Source of the DNA: Nelumbo lutea
Taxonomy: Eukaryota > Streptophyta > Magnoliopsida > Proteales > Nelumbonaceae
Length of the DNA stretch: 64,000 bases
Direction of reading: 5' to 3'
Assembly: GCA_022828595.1 (NCBI GenBank)
Contig: JAKGHH010000002.1
Location: 41,076,222 to 41,140,221, forward strand
The first letter of the stretch is position 1. The number at the start of each line of letters is the position of its first letter. Shown one piece after another: positions 47,018-60,829 of this stretch. The notes below the pieces were generated by a model, which saw nothing but the letters and a program-made list of their open reading frames with translations, searched no databases and was not told the origin of the DNA. Both the position numbers and the translations under genes were made by a program.

Positions 47018-47395
47018 CAGTTAACTAATCGGCTTCGGTTCAGTTTCAATTATTGGTTTTCTAAAAACTATTGGTTCAATTTAGATAAAAGGCCCATTGT
47101 TTGGTTAACCAAACCGTGAGCACTCCTATAGCTATCTTTAGCACTTGTTTCCACCAAGCAAAGTGATGTGGTTTTGGTTTTTGCTTGAAAATAGATCTTA
47201 ATTTGAGGTATTTTGTTCCAATAAAAGTAGAACAAAGAATTTGGTTCATTTAGAAATCTCCAAACCTGTTTTCCAAAGAGAACTAGATTCATTTTCCATA
47301 ACCTCCTAATACTAGTATAAAAAGTGGGAATAAACCTAAGTAATTCTGGATTTTTCATTGACTAAAATGTCCTATTTTTGAATTTGGGCCCCTCT
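47018..47395. repeat. Left arm of a 3-kb inverted repeat
   Basis: Imperfect reverse complement of 49744-50062. Shared blocks include GCACTTGTTTCCACCAAGCAAAGTGATGTGG, listed here only by position 47144-47173, and TTGGTTAACCAAACCGTGAGCAC (47101-47123). Identity is high in the middle of the arm. Confidence 0.8.
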
Positions 47396-48377
47396 CAATT
47401 GTGAGGATAGAAAATATAAATTAACCACCACTTTTAATTTCAATTTATCCTAAGTACTTTCAGCATTTTTGTTTCTCAACATTAAATTCCATAATTAATT
47501 CTATACTACATAATATTAATGGTATATAAAACAATGTTTTCAAAATTGGTTTGAAAATTAAACTGTTCTATAGTCTAGTTGGCAATTCATTTGTTTAATT
47601 AGTTGTCTAGGTCATTTAGGTCAATTCATGATATCATAATTAAATAATAAAAGTCAAAATAGTTAACAATGTAAAAGATACAAAAATTAAAAAACAAATA
47701 CAAGAATTAAATAGAAACTTTAGGCACATGCACATCTCTAATATTATATTTCTATCATATTAAACAAAAACAAGTATGATATTATTTTTAGGGTGAATTA
47801 TATATAGACTACATTGTATGATAATATGAATTAGAAAACATAAACCAAGGATCAGTTGGTCTATAGATAGTAGTGTTAAGGAAGACAGAAACCAGGGGAA
47901 ATGGAAAAGAGAAAAGAGAGGAGCTTTCTAGAAGTACTCATACCTGGTCATCGCCACCTCAATTTATTTCTTCTGATTTAGAAGCTGATTGTAATACTCT
48001 TTGAGCTACTTTAACCCTAATCTTAATGATGGACCTCGCAACATTAAAAAAATTTGTGGCATTCCCTCACTTGGGGGTATGAGTTGGATTTCTTTAAATG
48101 ACCACTTGGATGATGGAACTCATATCTCCTATTCTTTGGCATCGTGTGGGGATGTCTTATCTGGTAAGATGAAGAAAAATAATTCCATGGCTACCTCTCA
48201 CGCAGAATCTAGCAAAGCTTGAAGGTCTTTATCCATTACATTCTAGGTGGACTCTCTCCTATCAATTAACAAAAATATGAAAGAACCACCTTTGGAATAT
48301 ATCAAAGGTTGCTTGACTAATTAATATGGATGAAAGGAAAAGAGCGACAGGTTTTGATGAATGATGGGCTCTATGTA

Positions 48378-49193
48378 CCATGTTCATGGGTCGGGCCAGG
48401 CTTTTACTCTTTACAAACAAGATTTTGTTAGGCCCGAGCTTGAGCCCGGCTCGACCAACGGGCCTACAACTTGGGCCTGAGATTGGCCCTAATGAAAAGC
48501 CCGAAGCCTGGGCCCGAGCCTAAAGCCCGACCTAACAAAAAGATAGATCGGTTCTTGTGTCTGTGTTCACTGCCGGTGCCTATGTCTGTGTCTACGTTTG
48601 CCACTGACCAAACAATAATAGAGGAATAGAACAAAAGGGAAAAGAGAAAGGACTCGCTGTCGGTGCCTATGTTGTTGGTGCCTGAGTTCACGTCTAATAA
48701 ATGAATTGAGTTGAGATTCTGAGAATGAGAAGGAGAAATGAGAAGAGGAACAAACGAACAATGAAAAGAGAGAGAGAGGATTCATAGCTGGTGCCTGAGT
48801 TTGCGTGACTCGCATCTGATAAATGAGTTGCTGAGATCGATTCTGAGAAAGAAGGAAAAGTGAGAAGAGGAACGAGAGAGAGAGAGAGAGAGGACTCACC
48901 ATTCGCCGTTGGAGTTCACTGGTTGCGCCGGTTTTGTCTTCTTGAGAATGTTTGGCTATGTGAGACTGTGATTAAGAATGGAGTTTGTTCGGCTAAGAAA
49001 AAGAGATGAATGATAAGGGGTTGAGAAGAGAGGGATTAATATTTAGGGTTAGGGTTTAACTTATACAAAAGTCGAGTCGGGCTGGGCTTGGGCCCAAGCT
49101 TTTGGGCCCAAGGTCAAGCCCGCGAGCTAAAATACATGCTCAAGCCCGTCCGGGGCCGGGCTGGCCCATCGGGCTACCCAACCCATGAACAGG
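48378..49193. mobile_element. 816-bp hAT-like non-autonomous element
   Basis: Ends CCATGTTCATGGGT and the reverse complement of CCTGTTCATGGGT, flanked by TCTATGTA (48370-48377) and TCTATGTG (49194-49201), an 8-bp duplication with one mismatch. Subterminal GGGCCCGAGC/GCTCGGGC-type repeats lie at both sides. The core has two imperfect units of about 130 bp (GGTGCCTGAGTT, AATGAGTTG, GAGATTCTGAGAA, AGAAGAGGAAC). It has inserted between the arms of the 47-50 kb inverted repeat. Confidence 0.75.
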
Positions 49194-49743
49194 TCTATGT
49201 GTACTTATAGGAAATTCTTAGGTGAAGTGGAACCGATGGGCTCTGTTTATTGCTTCTAGAGTTTATCATTTTTGAGCTTCTAATATTTAATTGTGACATC
49301 ATGAATTAAACCACATGGCTCAAAAGAAAAAATGAATTCATTTCTGAGTGGCTTTAAGCTTTGTATCATATATATCTTTGTATAGTGTCATAAATGTATA
49401 TTAGAGAAATTTCAGCATTTTTCTTATTATTTTTATATTTTATATATTTAAATTTTATTATTAATTATGAGATCTTTGGTTGACTCATTTTATCCAAACA
49501 CAATTTTGTTTTCAAGTAGGTTTTGGTTTTTTATTTCATTTCTATCATTTACAAAAGGAACTCTCATTTATCACCTTATGTTTTTATTATTACACATGTC
49601 TCCAAATGTTCTCTACACAATTTTTGTATTTTTAGTTTTTTGTCTTTCTATCTTTTCAAATTTTATTATTATTATTTAAATATATACGATGTCATAGGTG
49701 ACTCATTTGACCTAATAGGTTGAACCACTAACCTACCATTCAA

Positions 49744-50062
49744 ACAATAGAGAGGGGCCAAATTCAAAAATAGGGCATTTCAGTCAATGAAAAATCCAAA
49801 AATACTTAGGTTCATTTGGAGATTTCTAAATGAACCAAATTCTTTGTTCTACTTTTATTCGAACAAAATACTTTAAATTAGGATCTACTTTCAACCAAAA
49901 ACCAAAACCACATCACTTTGCTTGGTGGAAACAAGTGCTGAAGGTAGCTAGAAGTGCTCACGGTTTGGTTAACTGAACAATGGGCATTTTATCTAAATTG
50001 AACAAGCAGTTTTTGCAAAACCAATAATCGAAACTAAACCTCAGCCAATCAATTAACTAGGA
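49744..50062. repeat. Right arm of the 3-kb inverted repeat
   Basis: Reverse complement of 47018-47395 with scattered differences. The inner end starts GAGAGGGGCCAAATTC and the outer end is near CAATTAACTAGG. No coding sequence between the arms was recognised. Confidence 0.8.
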
Positions 50063-53000
50063 GAGCTTGAGACTTTGGATCATTGTTGGGGCTGACGTGG
50101 TAAATGCTTGGGTTTCTGATTGGGTTAGTGAAAGACAATGTGGTTGTCAATTCCACAGATCCTTATCTTAGTCTCCAAGTTGGAGAGAGGGAGTCGAGTA
50201 TTCAACTTCTTTTCCTTCAAAATGGGATTGTGAGTTACTGAGTTGTGACCACACGTATGTTTTTGGTCTCCATCTTTCTTTTCCTACAAATCCTCAAATC
50301 TAATTAAATGAGAGAATATGCCCTGTTTAGTTGGGGATCATTTCCAACAGTTCTGCCTTCTAGGTGGAAATGGCCATGTTGGAATGGGTATAAGACCTCT
50401 TTTGTTCGTTTACCTTATTCCAATTTGCATCTAGAATGTAAAAGAAAAAAGAGAGGAAAAAATCATGCTTTTGTTAATTCTGTGGTTCTTGAGGATTCTA
50501 TCTAAACTTTAAGGTGAAAGAGCAAATTAAAATTTACTTGGATTAGGATTTTCTTTTTTTTCCTTTTTTTTTATTGAATTAGAAGTTATTGTTGGTAGAA
50601 AAAGTATAAATTTTAGTGTCATTTTCTTAGAAACTAGAATCGGACATGTGCTTCATACACATGGATTATATCATAGTTCACCCTTTTCTATTAGGAAATC
50701 CTCAACTTATAGAATATGGTTTTAAATAGAATAAATTGGTGAAACAAGATTCATGTAACCGACCCATATGTTTAAAGATAAGGCATAGATGATAATCAAC
50801 CACAAATTGTAGCTCCTAGAATAGTGGCTCATGCCCAAAACTTAGATCCTGCAACAATCCTTCAATTGAACTACTCCTCCTATAGTCTTGGATGTGTGTA
50901 GATGTGAAACCACTTCAAATTTGATGTGTTATACTAGAAAACACAATAGAAACACTGAAAGAACAATGGCTTCCAAAGTTTGATCGAATTAGGGTTTATG
51001 TGAAGCAAGAGATAAGAGAAAAATTGCAAGAATATAGCTAGACTAGTAGTAATTGAACTCTCCCTCTTGTCTCTTTAAATAGACTCTAATCTTAATGCAA
51101 TTAGGACTAACCCAAATTGATTTGGGTAGGTATCTAACTACATTAGATAATATAAAGGTCCATACCCATATTTGATCCAAATTACATGACTAAGTTGTCA
51201 TATGACTAGTCTAACTAATCTTACCGGTTAATGAGTTAAAGCCCATTTCTTCAAGTGGTTTACTTATATAATTGTTGCAAGTTTTATTAAGCCTGAATAA
51301 TGTATGGCATGGGGCCCATAAAGGTCCCATGTCAGTCCATATGGATTCAACTTATATCTAAGCACAAAAATGTTGAATTCACTAAACAAAGACAATGAAC
51401 CCCTAAGCCAATCGAATTGAATTCAGCCTTCTTATTAAGCCTAAGAACAGTGGAATGACATAAAGTAAAGCCCATCAGGTTTCAACCCTATATTGGTCTC
51501 TTGATCTTAACCTCTTTACCCTAAATGATCAAAAGGTTGCTCATAAGGAAAGACCTATTCTTTGACTGTTAAATGTAGTGTCACACTCTCTGCTTAGATG
51601 GATTCGGGATTTAAATGTTTTGTAAATCTTTTTTTTTATAAAATAATGCTTCATAAATATAAATACATTTTGCAAAAACATAAAAAACATTTAAAATCTA
51701 TTATCAATAGTTTTAGGTTTCCATCAAAGAAAGTGTAAACCTTGATCTTCTGTTTGTTTGATAAAGGGGCTAACCCTATCACAATGATTACCCACTAGGT
51801 AATATCTCGAATTACAGCAACATACTTAAGTATTTGACCTTAAAAGTATCTCATTGGTTGGTATATCAAAAATATCTCAAACTCTCAATCCAAGACCTAG
51901 TGTAGTATTATTATCAAGTTTGGGGTAAGTGCAACTTTTCAGTTTTGCCCATCTATCACCAAGGTCCAAAGCATAAATGAAATTTGGTATATATTTAATG
52001 TTTCTTATAAGCACCTATTAATTATATTTAGGGCCTAAACTCAACAACTAAGACATGCTACTCCACCATTTCGTTAGCACATCAGTGCCAATGTTGTCAA
52101 GATAAATTCCCCAAATTTATCTAAGGGTTGAGAACCTTTTAAACTAACATAAATCTCATAGGTGTCCAGATTAACATAAAACAATAATGAACTGATTTTA
52201 TTAATATATAAAACTTAGTACACATCAATCTGATTGGAATTAAAAGCATACACTATCTAACAAATATGAATAATACAAATACATACAAAATAATATAAAA
52301 GATATATAACAGACTTAAATATACCCTAAGTTTTAACTAATTAACTTAAAAATACCCTGAGTTTTCCAAATAAACTTTAATATACCTATACCTAGTGGGT
52401 TAACCAAATTGGACTTTAACAAGCCCTCTATTATATATTAAAACATTAAGACCTATTAACATGTGACATCATCGGACCAATTTAAATTTTTAAAAGCTCT
52501 ACTTTACCCTTTATAAGTCTATGCGCTATTTTATTCCGGCCTATCTTCAAACCTAGTTGTTCTGTGGAGCTGTCACAACAATGAAAATAAGTCAAAGAAG
52601 AAGCAACAACAGTTTGCCCGTTTGTAATTGGTCCGCCTTTTGAAAGTAGGAACCTCTTTCCCTCCTTTCTCTAAATCTTCTTCACAAAGCTTGAGTTTGA
52701 GCACTATTACCAGCAACATACAGAATCACACCACTTCTATAATCTCTAATTTGTTCTTCACCACTTGGGATTGTTTTTTCATATTTCTCCCTTGTGTTCC
52801 CTGCTCTCTTTAATCAAAATCATCAAGGGCCACCATTGTGACCGACGAATGCCCAGTGCACGGGCCAATACAGGGATGTGCATGGATTCACAAAGATTCA
52901 AAGAGATTCGTAGGGATTTGCAAGTGAACCAAGCTAGGCTGCCTATGCCATACTGTAGTGAACCAAGCTAGGCCAGCCTATGAACCTAAAGGGACATACC

Positions 53001-53668
53001 TGTCTGGCATGAATTACGCAAGAGGGAAGCCCAGTATTGACGAAGGCCCAAGCCCAGCGGGCTGCGGGTCAACCCTAGTCCGGGCTGGGCTGCAGGTTGA
53101 ATCACGGACCAACATAACTTTTTTAAGAAAAATAGGAGAAAATAATAAAATTTAAAAGAAATTAACAAGATAAACAACAAATTGGTAAGAAAAAAGTTTT
53201 AAAATTTTATTCTATATAAATTTTGATGTATGCAATTATTTATATATAAAATAATAAAATAAAATTGTATATACATAAACCCCGACACCAAGGGTCATGT
53301 CATGCCAGGCATGAAACATCACGGCCCAACGTTCAATTTGATGTTGAGCTCTCCTCAGAGAGCTTGTACAGGATTCTCTCTCATCCTTGATTTTTCTCCT
53401 TCTCTCTCTCCTTACTTTTCTCTTAAGTTTTCTTTCTCTAATCTCTATGGTTTATTTGTTATTTTGTTATTTTGTCTTGCATGAACCACTGATTTTTAAT
53501 AAAACAGTATTTTGAATATTGGGTTCGTCTTCTTTTTCTTCTTCTTCAAGATCCATACAACGGGTTAGTCCATATCTATCCCCTGGTGGCAAAGGGATTT
53601 ATTCCCGGACCTCCGCTACGATAACTAAACGACTAAGCCACCATTGGTATAATGGTACTTGTTCTTAA
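50063..53668. other. Long stretch without recognised genes
   Basis: AT-rich. The part at 50760-52150 has the look of long terminal repeat or intergenic transposon sequence but shows no protein motif. 52900-52980 holds a short direct repeat (GTGAACCAAGCTAGGC twice). 53280-53620 includes a CT-rich leader-like segment. Nothing firm. Confidence 0.4.
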
Positions 53669-54054
53669 GGCTTATTTGTTTGTGATACAAATGTCGAATC
53701 AGGATATTTATGCACTTTGGTTGGCATATATTTGAAACATAAAAAAATAATTATTATTAAATCAAAAATATATTTTCTGATATTTTTGTATTATAAGGAG
53801 AGAGTATTATTATACCTATTTTTTAATACAATTTTATACTCATTTGATAATTAACTTCTTGACCAAAGTTAAAACATTAGAGCATCACATAGTGGGAGCA
53901 TTTAATGATGGGTCCACATCTTTGCACCGATTTCAAAGAAACAGGATGAATGCAAAAACGGTTTACAATGTGAACCCAGTATGTATTTATAAATAAAAAA
54001 AAAGGTAAATATATAATAAACATATTTCCGTTTGCTTTGCAAACAAACGCAGCC
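53669..54054. mobile_element. 386-bp Tourist-like MITE
   Basis: Starts GGCTTATTTGTTTG and ends CAAACAAACGCAGCC, flanked by TTAA on both sides. Related GGC(T)...TTTGTTTGG-type ends are common for PIF/Harbinger MITEs. AT-rich core. Confidence 0.55.
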
Positions 54055-55420
54055 TTAATTACGTTTTTCATATTCTGAAATTGTCTTGCTGATGTAAATG
54101 ACAAAAACACCCTTTACTGTTTCTTTCTTTCTGCCTTTCAACTTTGTAGATATTTTTTTAGAATTTAGAGGTGTACGATAAACCATCGGCATTAATTGCG
54201 CACGTTAGCAGTGCGGCTGCTCTATCATGGCAAATTGATAAGGATTACTAAATAGTGACATGACATGGAGGCCTGGTGAGTGGTGAGTGGAAGGGCAAAA
54301 GATTTTGGACCATAACTCAAACTGTGACCCATGAGAGGATGGTATGATATGACCCACGGCCCACGTGAAGGACAGCAATTCCGCCCACCAATGGGGCCCA
54401 CCAAGCCTATGAAACTCCGGCAAAACATTTCCCTCTCGCAAGTCTCGTCCACATATGGGAATATCTATTCGCCCTTTATTCACCAATCACCACTCTCCCC
54501 GATAATGTTGATCGAGTTGGAGGCATTATTTTACTTTCAAGATACCAAATAAGCCCTCACAAAAGGCTGATATTGCCAGTATAGCCCCTTGAAACCTCTG
54601 ACAGGTCGACATCATACAACATCAAGCCCAATAATAGCAATTTGAATCTTCTATCCGAACGATTCTACGGGCTTAATTTGTTTGCAGTGCGAATTTTATT
54701 TGTACTGATGTAAATGTATGAAAATGTAAATATATTGCGTACAGATTTTTGTTTACTTTTGTTGTCTCCGCTTTCTATGAAAGAGAATGGAGAAATGAGA
54801 GTTTTTTGTTTGGGAATGTGATGAGAAACAAGATGATGTCCCCACCTAATCTATGAGACTTGAGGTAGGAGAAAAGTAGTGCAAATTTTGCATCCCATTT
54901 TTAATGAGTAGAAATGAAACAAGAAGCACAAATTTTATATCAAATAAAAGTGCATATTATTGTCCAAGAACAAACTATACCCTTTGATCAAATCGCCTAT
55001 GGTTCAGGAATAATCAGGGAATGATTAATTAGGTCTGCAAATATATCCGTTTGTCACAATTACGTTTCCGAATAATTGGATCAAATAAATATGGATTTAT
55101 CACGACCCAATTTATTGTTACCGGATTATGTTTAATTAAATATATACATTTATCTTTACCTTATTTTCAAGATCTAATATTTAATATAAATTCAATTCTT
55201 GTCCCAATTATATTTAATTCATTTTACTTATTTTATTGAAGACATATAATATTTTAATAATTTCTAGTTTATTTTATTAATTATTTTCAATATCAAATTC
55301 AATTTGAGTTTAATCTAAATCAGACAAAAAAGACTGAATTTGAATTTGAATTACACCAAAATTTGGATCTGGTGTATTCAATTCAATCCAATCAATTTGC
55401 AATCCTAATTATGATGCAAC

Positions 55421-55863
55421 TAGGGGTGGATTTGAGCCAAGCAGAGTAGAATACTTGGCTATTCAAGATTTGCTTGCAGAAGTGGTGTTAGGCTTGAGTT
55501 CGATTCGAGTTAGAGACTTGAGCTTGAGCTTGACTACAAGCCAAGATTTTTCTAAAAAAATTATATATATAAAAATAAATTTTTATTAATTATAAATAGT
55601 ATTGATTATTATACATACAAAAATAGTTATAAAAATTATACATAAAAATAAAACTAGTATTACATATATAATAAGTATTATTTATTATGTATATTATATT
55701 ATATATACGTATGTATGTATGTATGTATGTATGCATGTAATAAAAATCATTTATTTATTGTACTAGGCTCAAGCTCGGTTTAAACCAGACTGAATCAAGC
55801 TTTTCACAAGCCGAACTTGCATAGCTCGTGAGAAGCTCAACAGTTGGCTCATGGCTACCCCTA
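55421..55863. mobile_element. 443-bp hAT-like MITE
   Basis: Starts TAGGGGTGGATTTGAGCCAA and ends with the reverse complement of TAGGGGTAGCCATGAGCCAA. Flanks GATGCAAC (55413-55420) and GATACAAC (55864-55871) form an 8-bp duplication with one mismatch. The core is AT-rich with a (GTAT)n run at 55710-55732. Confidence 0.8.
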
Positions 55864-58317
55864 GATACAACACTTAGCTTTGGGTTGAACATGCAATATT
55901 CGCATGATAACATAGGTCAGCTTGCTAACTTGGACATGTGAGACAGATCTCTAATATTTTATATTAATTAATTATATTAAATAAAACTATGTTTGACAAA
56001 GAATAAGTGTTTTTATTGATGATGGAAATAAAATAGGAATTTAAAACCAACCTAAAAATGGAGTTGTTTTTTTGTTTGGTGATGAGTCAACAATTCAATC
56101 TCTGAAGTCAAATGTGTCAACTCTTGATGTGGTAATTAAATAATAAAAATTAAAAAAAAAATAAAACACACAAAAGTATTAAAAAAACAAAAAAGGTATA
56201 AAACATTTGGGCACATCTTGAGTATTGTATATTCATCATATTAAACAAAAGTGTGACAAATAAAAATAATTTTTATAGATATAAAAATATAAAATAATTG
56301 TAAAAAATTTTATAAATACATTATTTACTATCATTATCATAAAAAATTGTCACATGCAAAGCATATACACACTTACTAGTACCAATAAAAGATATAACAA
56401 ATATATGATTATAAAAATTAAGGGTTAAGGGAATTTTAGATATTTTATGAGATTCTAAGAGGATGGAAAAAGTTCAGGCAGGCATATAAAAAATAAGAAA
56501 AAGAAAAAGTCAGGCTAGGCCCTACCCAACCCAAACTCAACATTGAGTTAAATTAGGATTGAAAATTTTTTTATTGGATTAGAGTGAAGGTTTAGGGTTA
56601 AGAACCTTGGGTTGGGTTAGGGTTGACCCTCAACCCGATGTAACTCGGCCCCACTTGTACCCCTATTTTGAAAATAGCTATACATAATTTTTTACAAAGT
56701 TTATGTACTTTTGACAAGTGGTCCAATATTGTTTAAACATTTAAAGGGTACATAGTGAGAGACCATCTTGTACAAGACCTACTTTTACTCTTCTACTTTT
56801 GTTTTCCCATAAAGAAGTAATCAATGATTTTCAGCCGTTTCACCCAAAAATGATCCGAAACTGTAGAAAAGAGCTCCTGTCAAAACCATGGGACAGTTGA
56901 GATAGAAAGCCAAAGGTACAACTATCGGTACCATTTGGACCTTAAGGTCCCACCATGCACAAACCCAGATGGGAGATGTGGGGTGTGGACATGTATGATG
57001 TATGCTTTCACCCATACAGCAAGATTAGGTGAGGCATAGTGTGTTGATTTGATGAAGATGGTCCTTCTGAGCTATTCATGAGAATGCTGACGTGTCTATC
57101 ATTTATTTGTCTAAAAAGTCATATAAAAAGAAATTTCCTACTTTCTTATGTTTTTGAGACAATGCATAAAAAGAAGTTAGGGTTAATAACACATGAAAGC
57201 AATCTCATCTGATCACCCTTTTTATTATATAGATTTCTCATTCAAATGGAGAGGGTTATGATATGAATTTGCCATTTGATTCCCCCCGCCCTAATCCAAA
57301 TATTCAATTTTGCTAATTCAGGCCTAAATAAAATCTATTAGGACTGGACATGTGGCAAGATTCTACATGCAAAAATTGTCCCATGAATAAAACGCTTTGA
57401 AAGGAAACACTCCAACATATGGAACCCGCATGTCTCTAGCCCCGAACAAGATGCAAATCATGCAATGTATAGATTTTTTTTTTTTTTTTAATGTTTACTT
57501 GCTTTTGAAATCGTTCATATTGGTTAGGGTGCAATTTGTAGGGCTTTTCACAGGTTGGGTTGGTTGGTTAAGTAGTGTTTTTTTTTTTTTTATCGACTTG
57601 ACTTGGTCGGGTTACTTATAGACGAAATCGAAACCGACCTATTAAGTAAAACCAACCTGGTCGGTTTAGGTTTCAACCAACTCCAAGCTTGTACAATGCA
57701 CATGAAGTCAAAGTGCTAATGTTATATATAATATTTTAGAATATATTTTCTGGAAATATATACTTAAAACCAAAACATATATACAAATATATCAAAATAT
57801 ATTTTTTCTAATTTATGAAAATATATATTTCAGAAATATATATCTGATATATTTCAGAATATATATTTTTTCAGATATATATTTATTATTTGAAACTAAA
57901 ATATCTATATTTAACATATATTTTTTTTGAAATATATATTTTTTCACATAACTCGGTTCGGTTTCGGTTTTCACATATGAAAACCGAAACTGAATCGAAT
58001 TATCGGTTTGTTCATTTTTGTAACCCGATACCGAGTGGTAGTGAAGAAAAACCAACCAACTAACTTGGGTTGGGTAGGGCCGGGTTGGTCAGTTTGGATT
58101 TATTTGTAAACAAACCTAGCAATTTGGGTGTGCCCAGCCCGAGCCTGAAATTTTACACGAGTTGGGCTTGGATTTTCGAACCTCAGACCGGGCTTGGGTT
58201 CAAGAAGTCGGCCTTTTTCTATTTTTTTGGGCCGGGCCAAGGCCTAGTCCTTAGGTAGACCAAACCTGGCCTGAAACCGGCCCACTATACATATTCATAC
58301 AAACATATGTACATTAT
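55864..58317. other. Gene-free, repeat-rich stretch
   Basis: 56060-56260 is related (in reverse) to the AT-rich family at 23440 and 58985. 57500-58270 carries GGTTGGGT/ACCCGA-type blocks and an ATATATTTC-rich low-complexity tract at 57720-57950. No coding exon. Confidence 0.4.
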
Positions 58318-58590
58318 TTTCAAACCGCCATTGACCCGGATGGTTGGACTATTCAGCCCGGGAATCATCCAGGCAACTAGTTTTGTTTTACCCCAAACTC
58401 AGTCCTGACAAAAAATCGTTGAATCGGTTAACGATTCATTGACCCGAGTGATCGAACCATCAACCCGTTCAACAGTTTTAGCTATTTTTTTATTTTTTTA
58501 ATTTTTTGTTATCAAAACGGGCCATCCATTTGAACCGGATGGTTGAACTGTCATTGGACCGAAAAAACCTGGATTTCTCAAAATTTTCCC
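58318..58590. repeat. Second copy of the 299-bp hAT-like repeat
   Basis: Colinear with 41969-42267 (ACCCGGATGGTTGGA, AATCATCCAGGCAACTAG, GGGCCATCCATTTGAACC). The ends are not well kept. Confidence 0.6.
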
Positions 58591-58984
58591 ACAATTCTCT
58601 TTCATATAAAATGGTGCTCACTTCATTTTACTTTCCATTTTACTCCTTGTATGCCCAACCTGAAGCAAAAAGTAAACTAACTAGAATTTACAGTCAACCC
58701 ATGTTACATTCCTGTGCATTTACATAATACAAATGAATTTTGCACAGAAATCAAACAAAGCCTTAATAAAAAAAATAAAAGATGATTTTGCAATAAACTT
58801 TCTAGATTTAGGAATTTACTAGTGGCCACTTGTGTTAAGGACAAGCTTTGTCAAATGAAATTGATAATAAGAACTCCTATGATATTACAAAACTTTTCAT
58901 GTTGTGACCGAAAATACTTTTTTCAAGATGAACCCCTATTTGTATAATTTACAGCCTTCTTTTTCAAAATTTAAAACTAATTTG

Positions 58985-59186
58985 GATTAGACATCAAATA
59001 ACTAAATAAATCTGTTTTTATTATACTAGTAAGTGTGTACATGGCAATTTTTTATGATGATGATAATAGTAAATAATATGTCTCTAAAGTCTTTTATAAC
59101 TTTTTTTATTTCTATGTTTAGCGATGTGTTTAAATGTTTTTTACATTTTTGTATTTTTTATAATTTTGTGTATTTTTATATTTTTA

Positions 59187-59219
<33 letters not shown>

Positions 59220-59480
59220 TAATTAAGATATCATCGATTGACACATTTGACTCAAAAGGTTGAATTGTTGACTTTCCACTAAGCAGAAAATCAATTCTAA
59301 TTTTGGTTGTTTTTAAATTTGCATTTTATTTCTACCATCAATAATATCAATTATTCTTTGTCACACTTATTTTTATTTAGTTTGACTAATTAATTTAATA
59401 TTCAATGGAAGAATATAAATTAATACTCTAAATATAAGATGAGAGAAGTTGAAAGAGGAGAAATGTAGTAATTCAAATTA
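58985..59480. repeat. AT-rich dispersed repeat with (ATT)n core, copy B
   Basis: Colinear with 23440-23990: (ATT)n at 59187-59219, then GACACATTTGACTCAAAAGG, and later GAAAGAGGAGAAATGTAGTA. Class unknown. Confidence 0.5.
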
Positions 59481-60095
59481 ATGAATATAATATTAGAATT
59501 CGAAAAATATAGGCTACTTCAATGATTTATATCTTATTTTATAAACATATTTCATATATCCTTTCATTGAGTATTAAATAATATAAATTAAAATTTAGAG
59601 AAAATTAATAATAATATAAAATATTTTGGTTAGGAATGATCTGCCCAAGCTAATTGTTTTTTATTTTTAATATTATTAGACATCTAATCTCATATTAATA
59701 TTTGTTTTAAGCTTATATATTAAATAAAATTTCTAATATAATAATAAATAGGGCATCAAATTGATACTAAATTAAATAATGATACAATTAATCAGCATTT
59801 CAATTAATGACAATTGAATCCTAATGCCTTTAGGTTATGTTCATCTCTTAAAAAAAATAAAAAATAAATAAATAACAGAAATTTATAGGAATCTAGGAGA
59901 GAGAAAGGGGCTGCTAAGATGGGCAAGTACATTTTAGCGGTGTTTGGTGAGTATTTTTTATGAGTCTTTCAGTGAAACTCAAAAGATTAGAAAATGGCTT
60001 TTTCCCATTTGGTATCACATAGACTGAAAGACCCAAAGACGAGCATGGAGAAAGATAAGACCCCAAACAATCTTGGCGTGAACCAATAAGTCTTA

Positions 60096-60428
60096 GGGCC
60101 CGTTTGGTAAATTTTTTAGAGAAGATCTTCTCGTAGCTCTAACGGTCGATAGACGCATTGAGCTTTTGACATAAGATCTGGGCAGCCCGAAGACTGTTTG
60201 GCAATTGCGCGTCTTTTCGTACATCGTTTCGGGTCTTTTCGCACAAAATTAAAACATGAAAGACGCGGGAAGCTTCATTTGGAGCTTCCCAAAATAAACT
60301 CAAAATGGCTTTTGCGCGTTTTTTGGCGGCTAAATCTTTCATGTATCAAACAGGAATAGACCGATTTTTTGTCTTCCCGACTTATAAACAGCCAAAAAAC
60401 CATACAAAAAAACACACCAAACAACACC
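60096..60428. mobile_element. 333-bp Tourist-like (PIF/Harbinger) MITE
   Basis: Starts GGGCCCGTTTGGTA and ends CACCAAACAACACC, flanked by TTA on both sides (60093-60095 and 60429-60431). TTA duplications and a TTTGGT-containing end are typical. A second similar end lies just to the left (GGTGTTTGGTGAG at about 59940), perhaps another copy. Confidence 0.7.
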
Positions 60429-60829
60429 TTAGTCTTTAAAAACAAGACTGGAAAAGCTTAATGGGTCTTCTTACTAGGCTATTGAAAAATCTACCTAAAA
60501 AAGATTTGCCAAAGAACCCCTTTATCTGTCTACCCAAAGTGGTAAAGGCCATTTGATAACTGTTTGAAGTGACTCAATTGAATGATTTATTGATTCATCT
60601 TTTGAAGGATAAAATAATTATATAATAAAATATTGAGGATATAGTAATCAACTAAAATTCAAATTCAATTTCAACCTAAACCATGAAAGACTGCACAATC
60701 TACATGATAATTATTAACATAAAAATGAGTTTACTTTCTCTCCTTTTTAAAAGGAGAAACTGGTCCTTTTATGTAGATCTCATCATAAAAGTCAAGGAAA
60801 TTTCAAAAAACGTAGTAGGTCATCCACCG

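Noticed and set aside
48567..48902. 111-codon frame with Ser/Leu runs and HRHRHR
   Set aside because: It comes from the GA/CT-rich tandem units of the hAT-like element, not a gene.
54205..54486. Overlapping - strand frames of 75-93 codons
   Set aside because: No recognisable domain, splice site or conservation signal.
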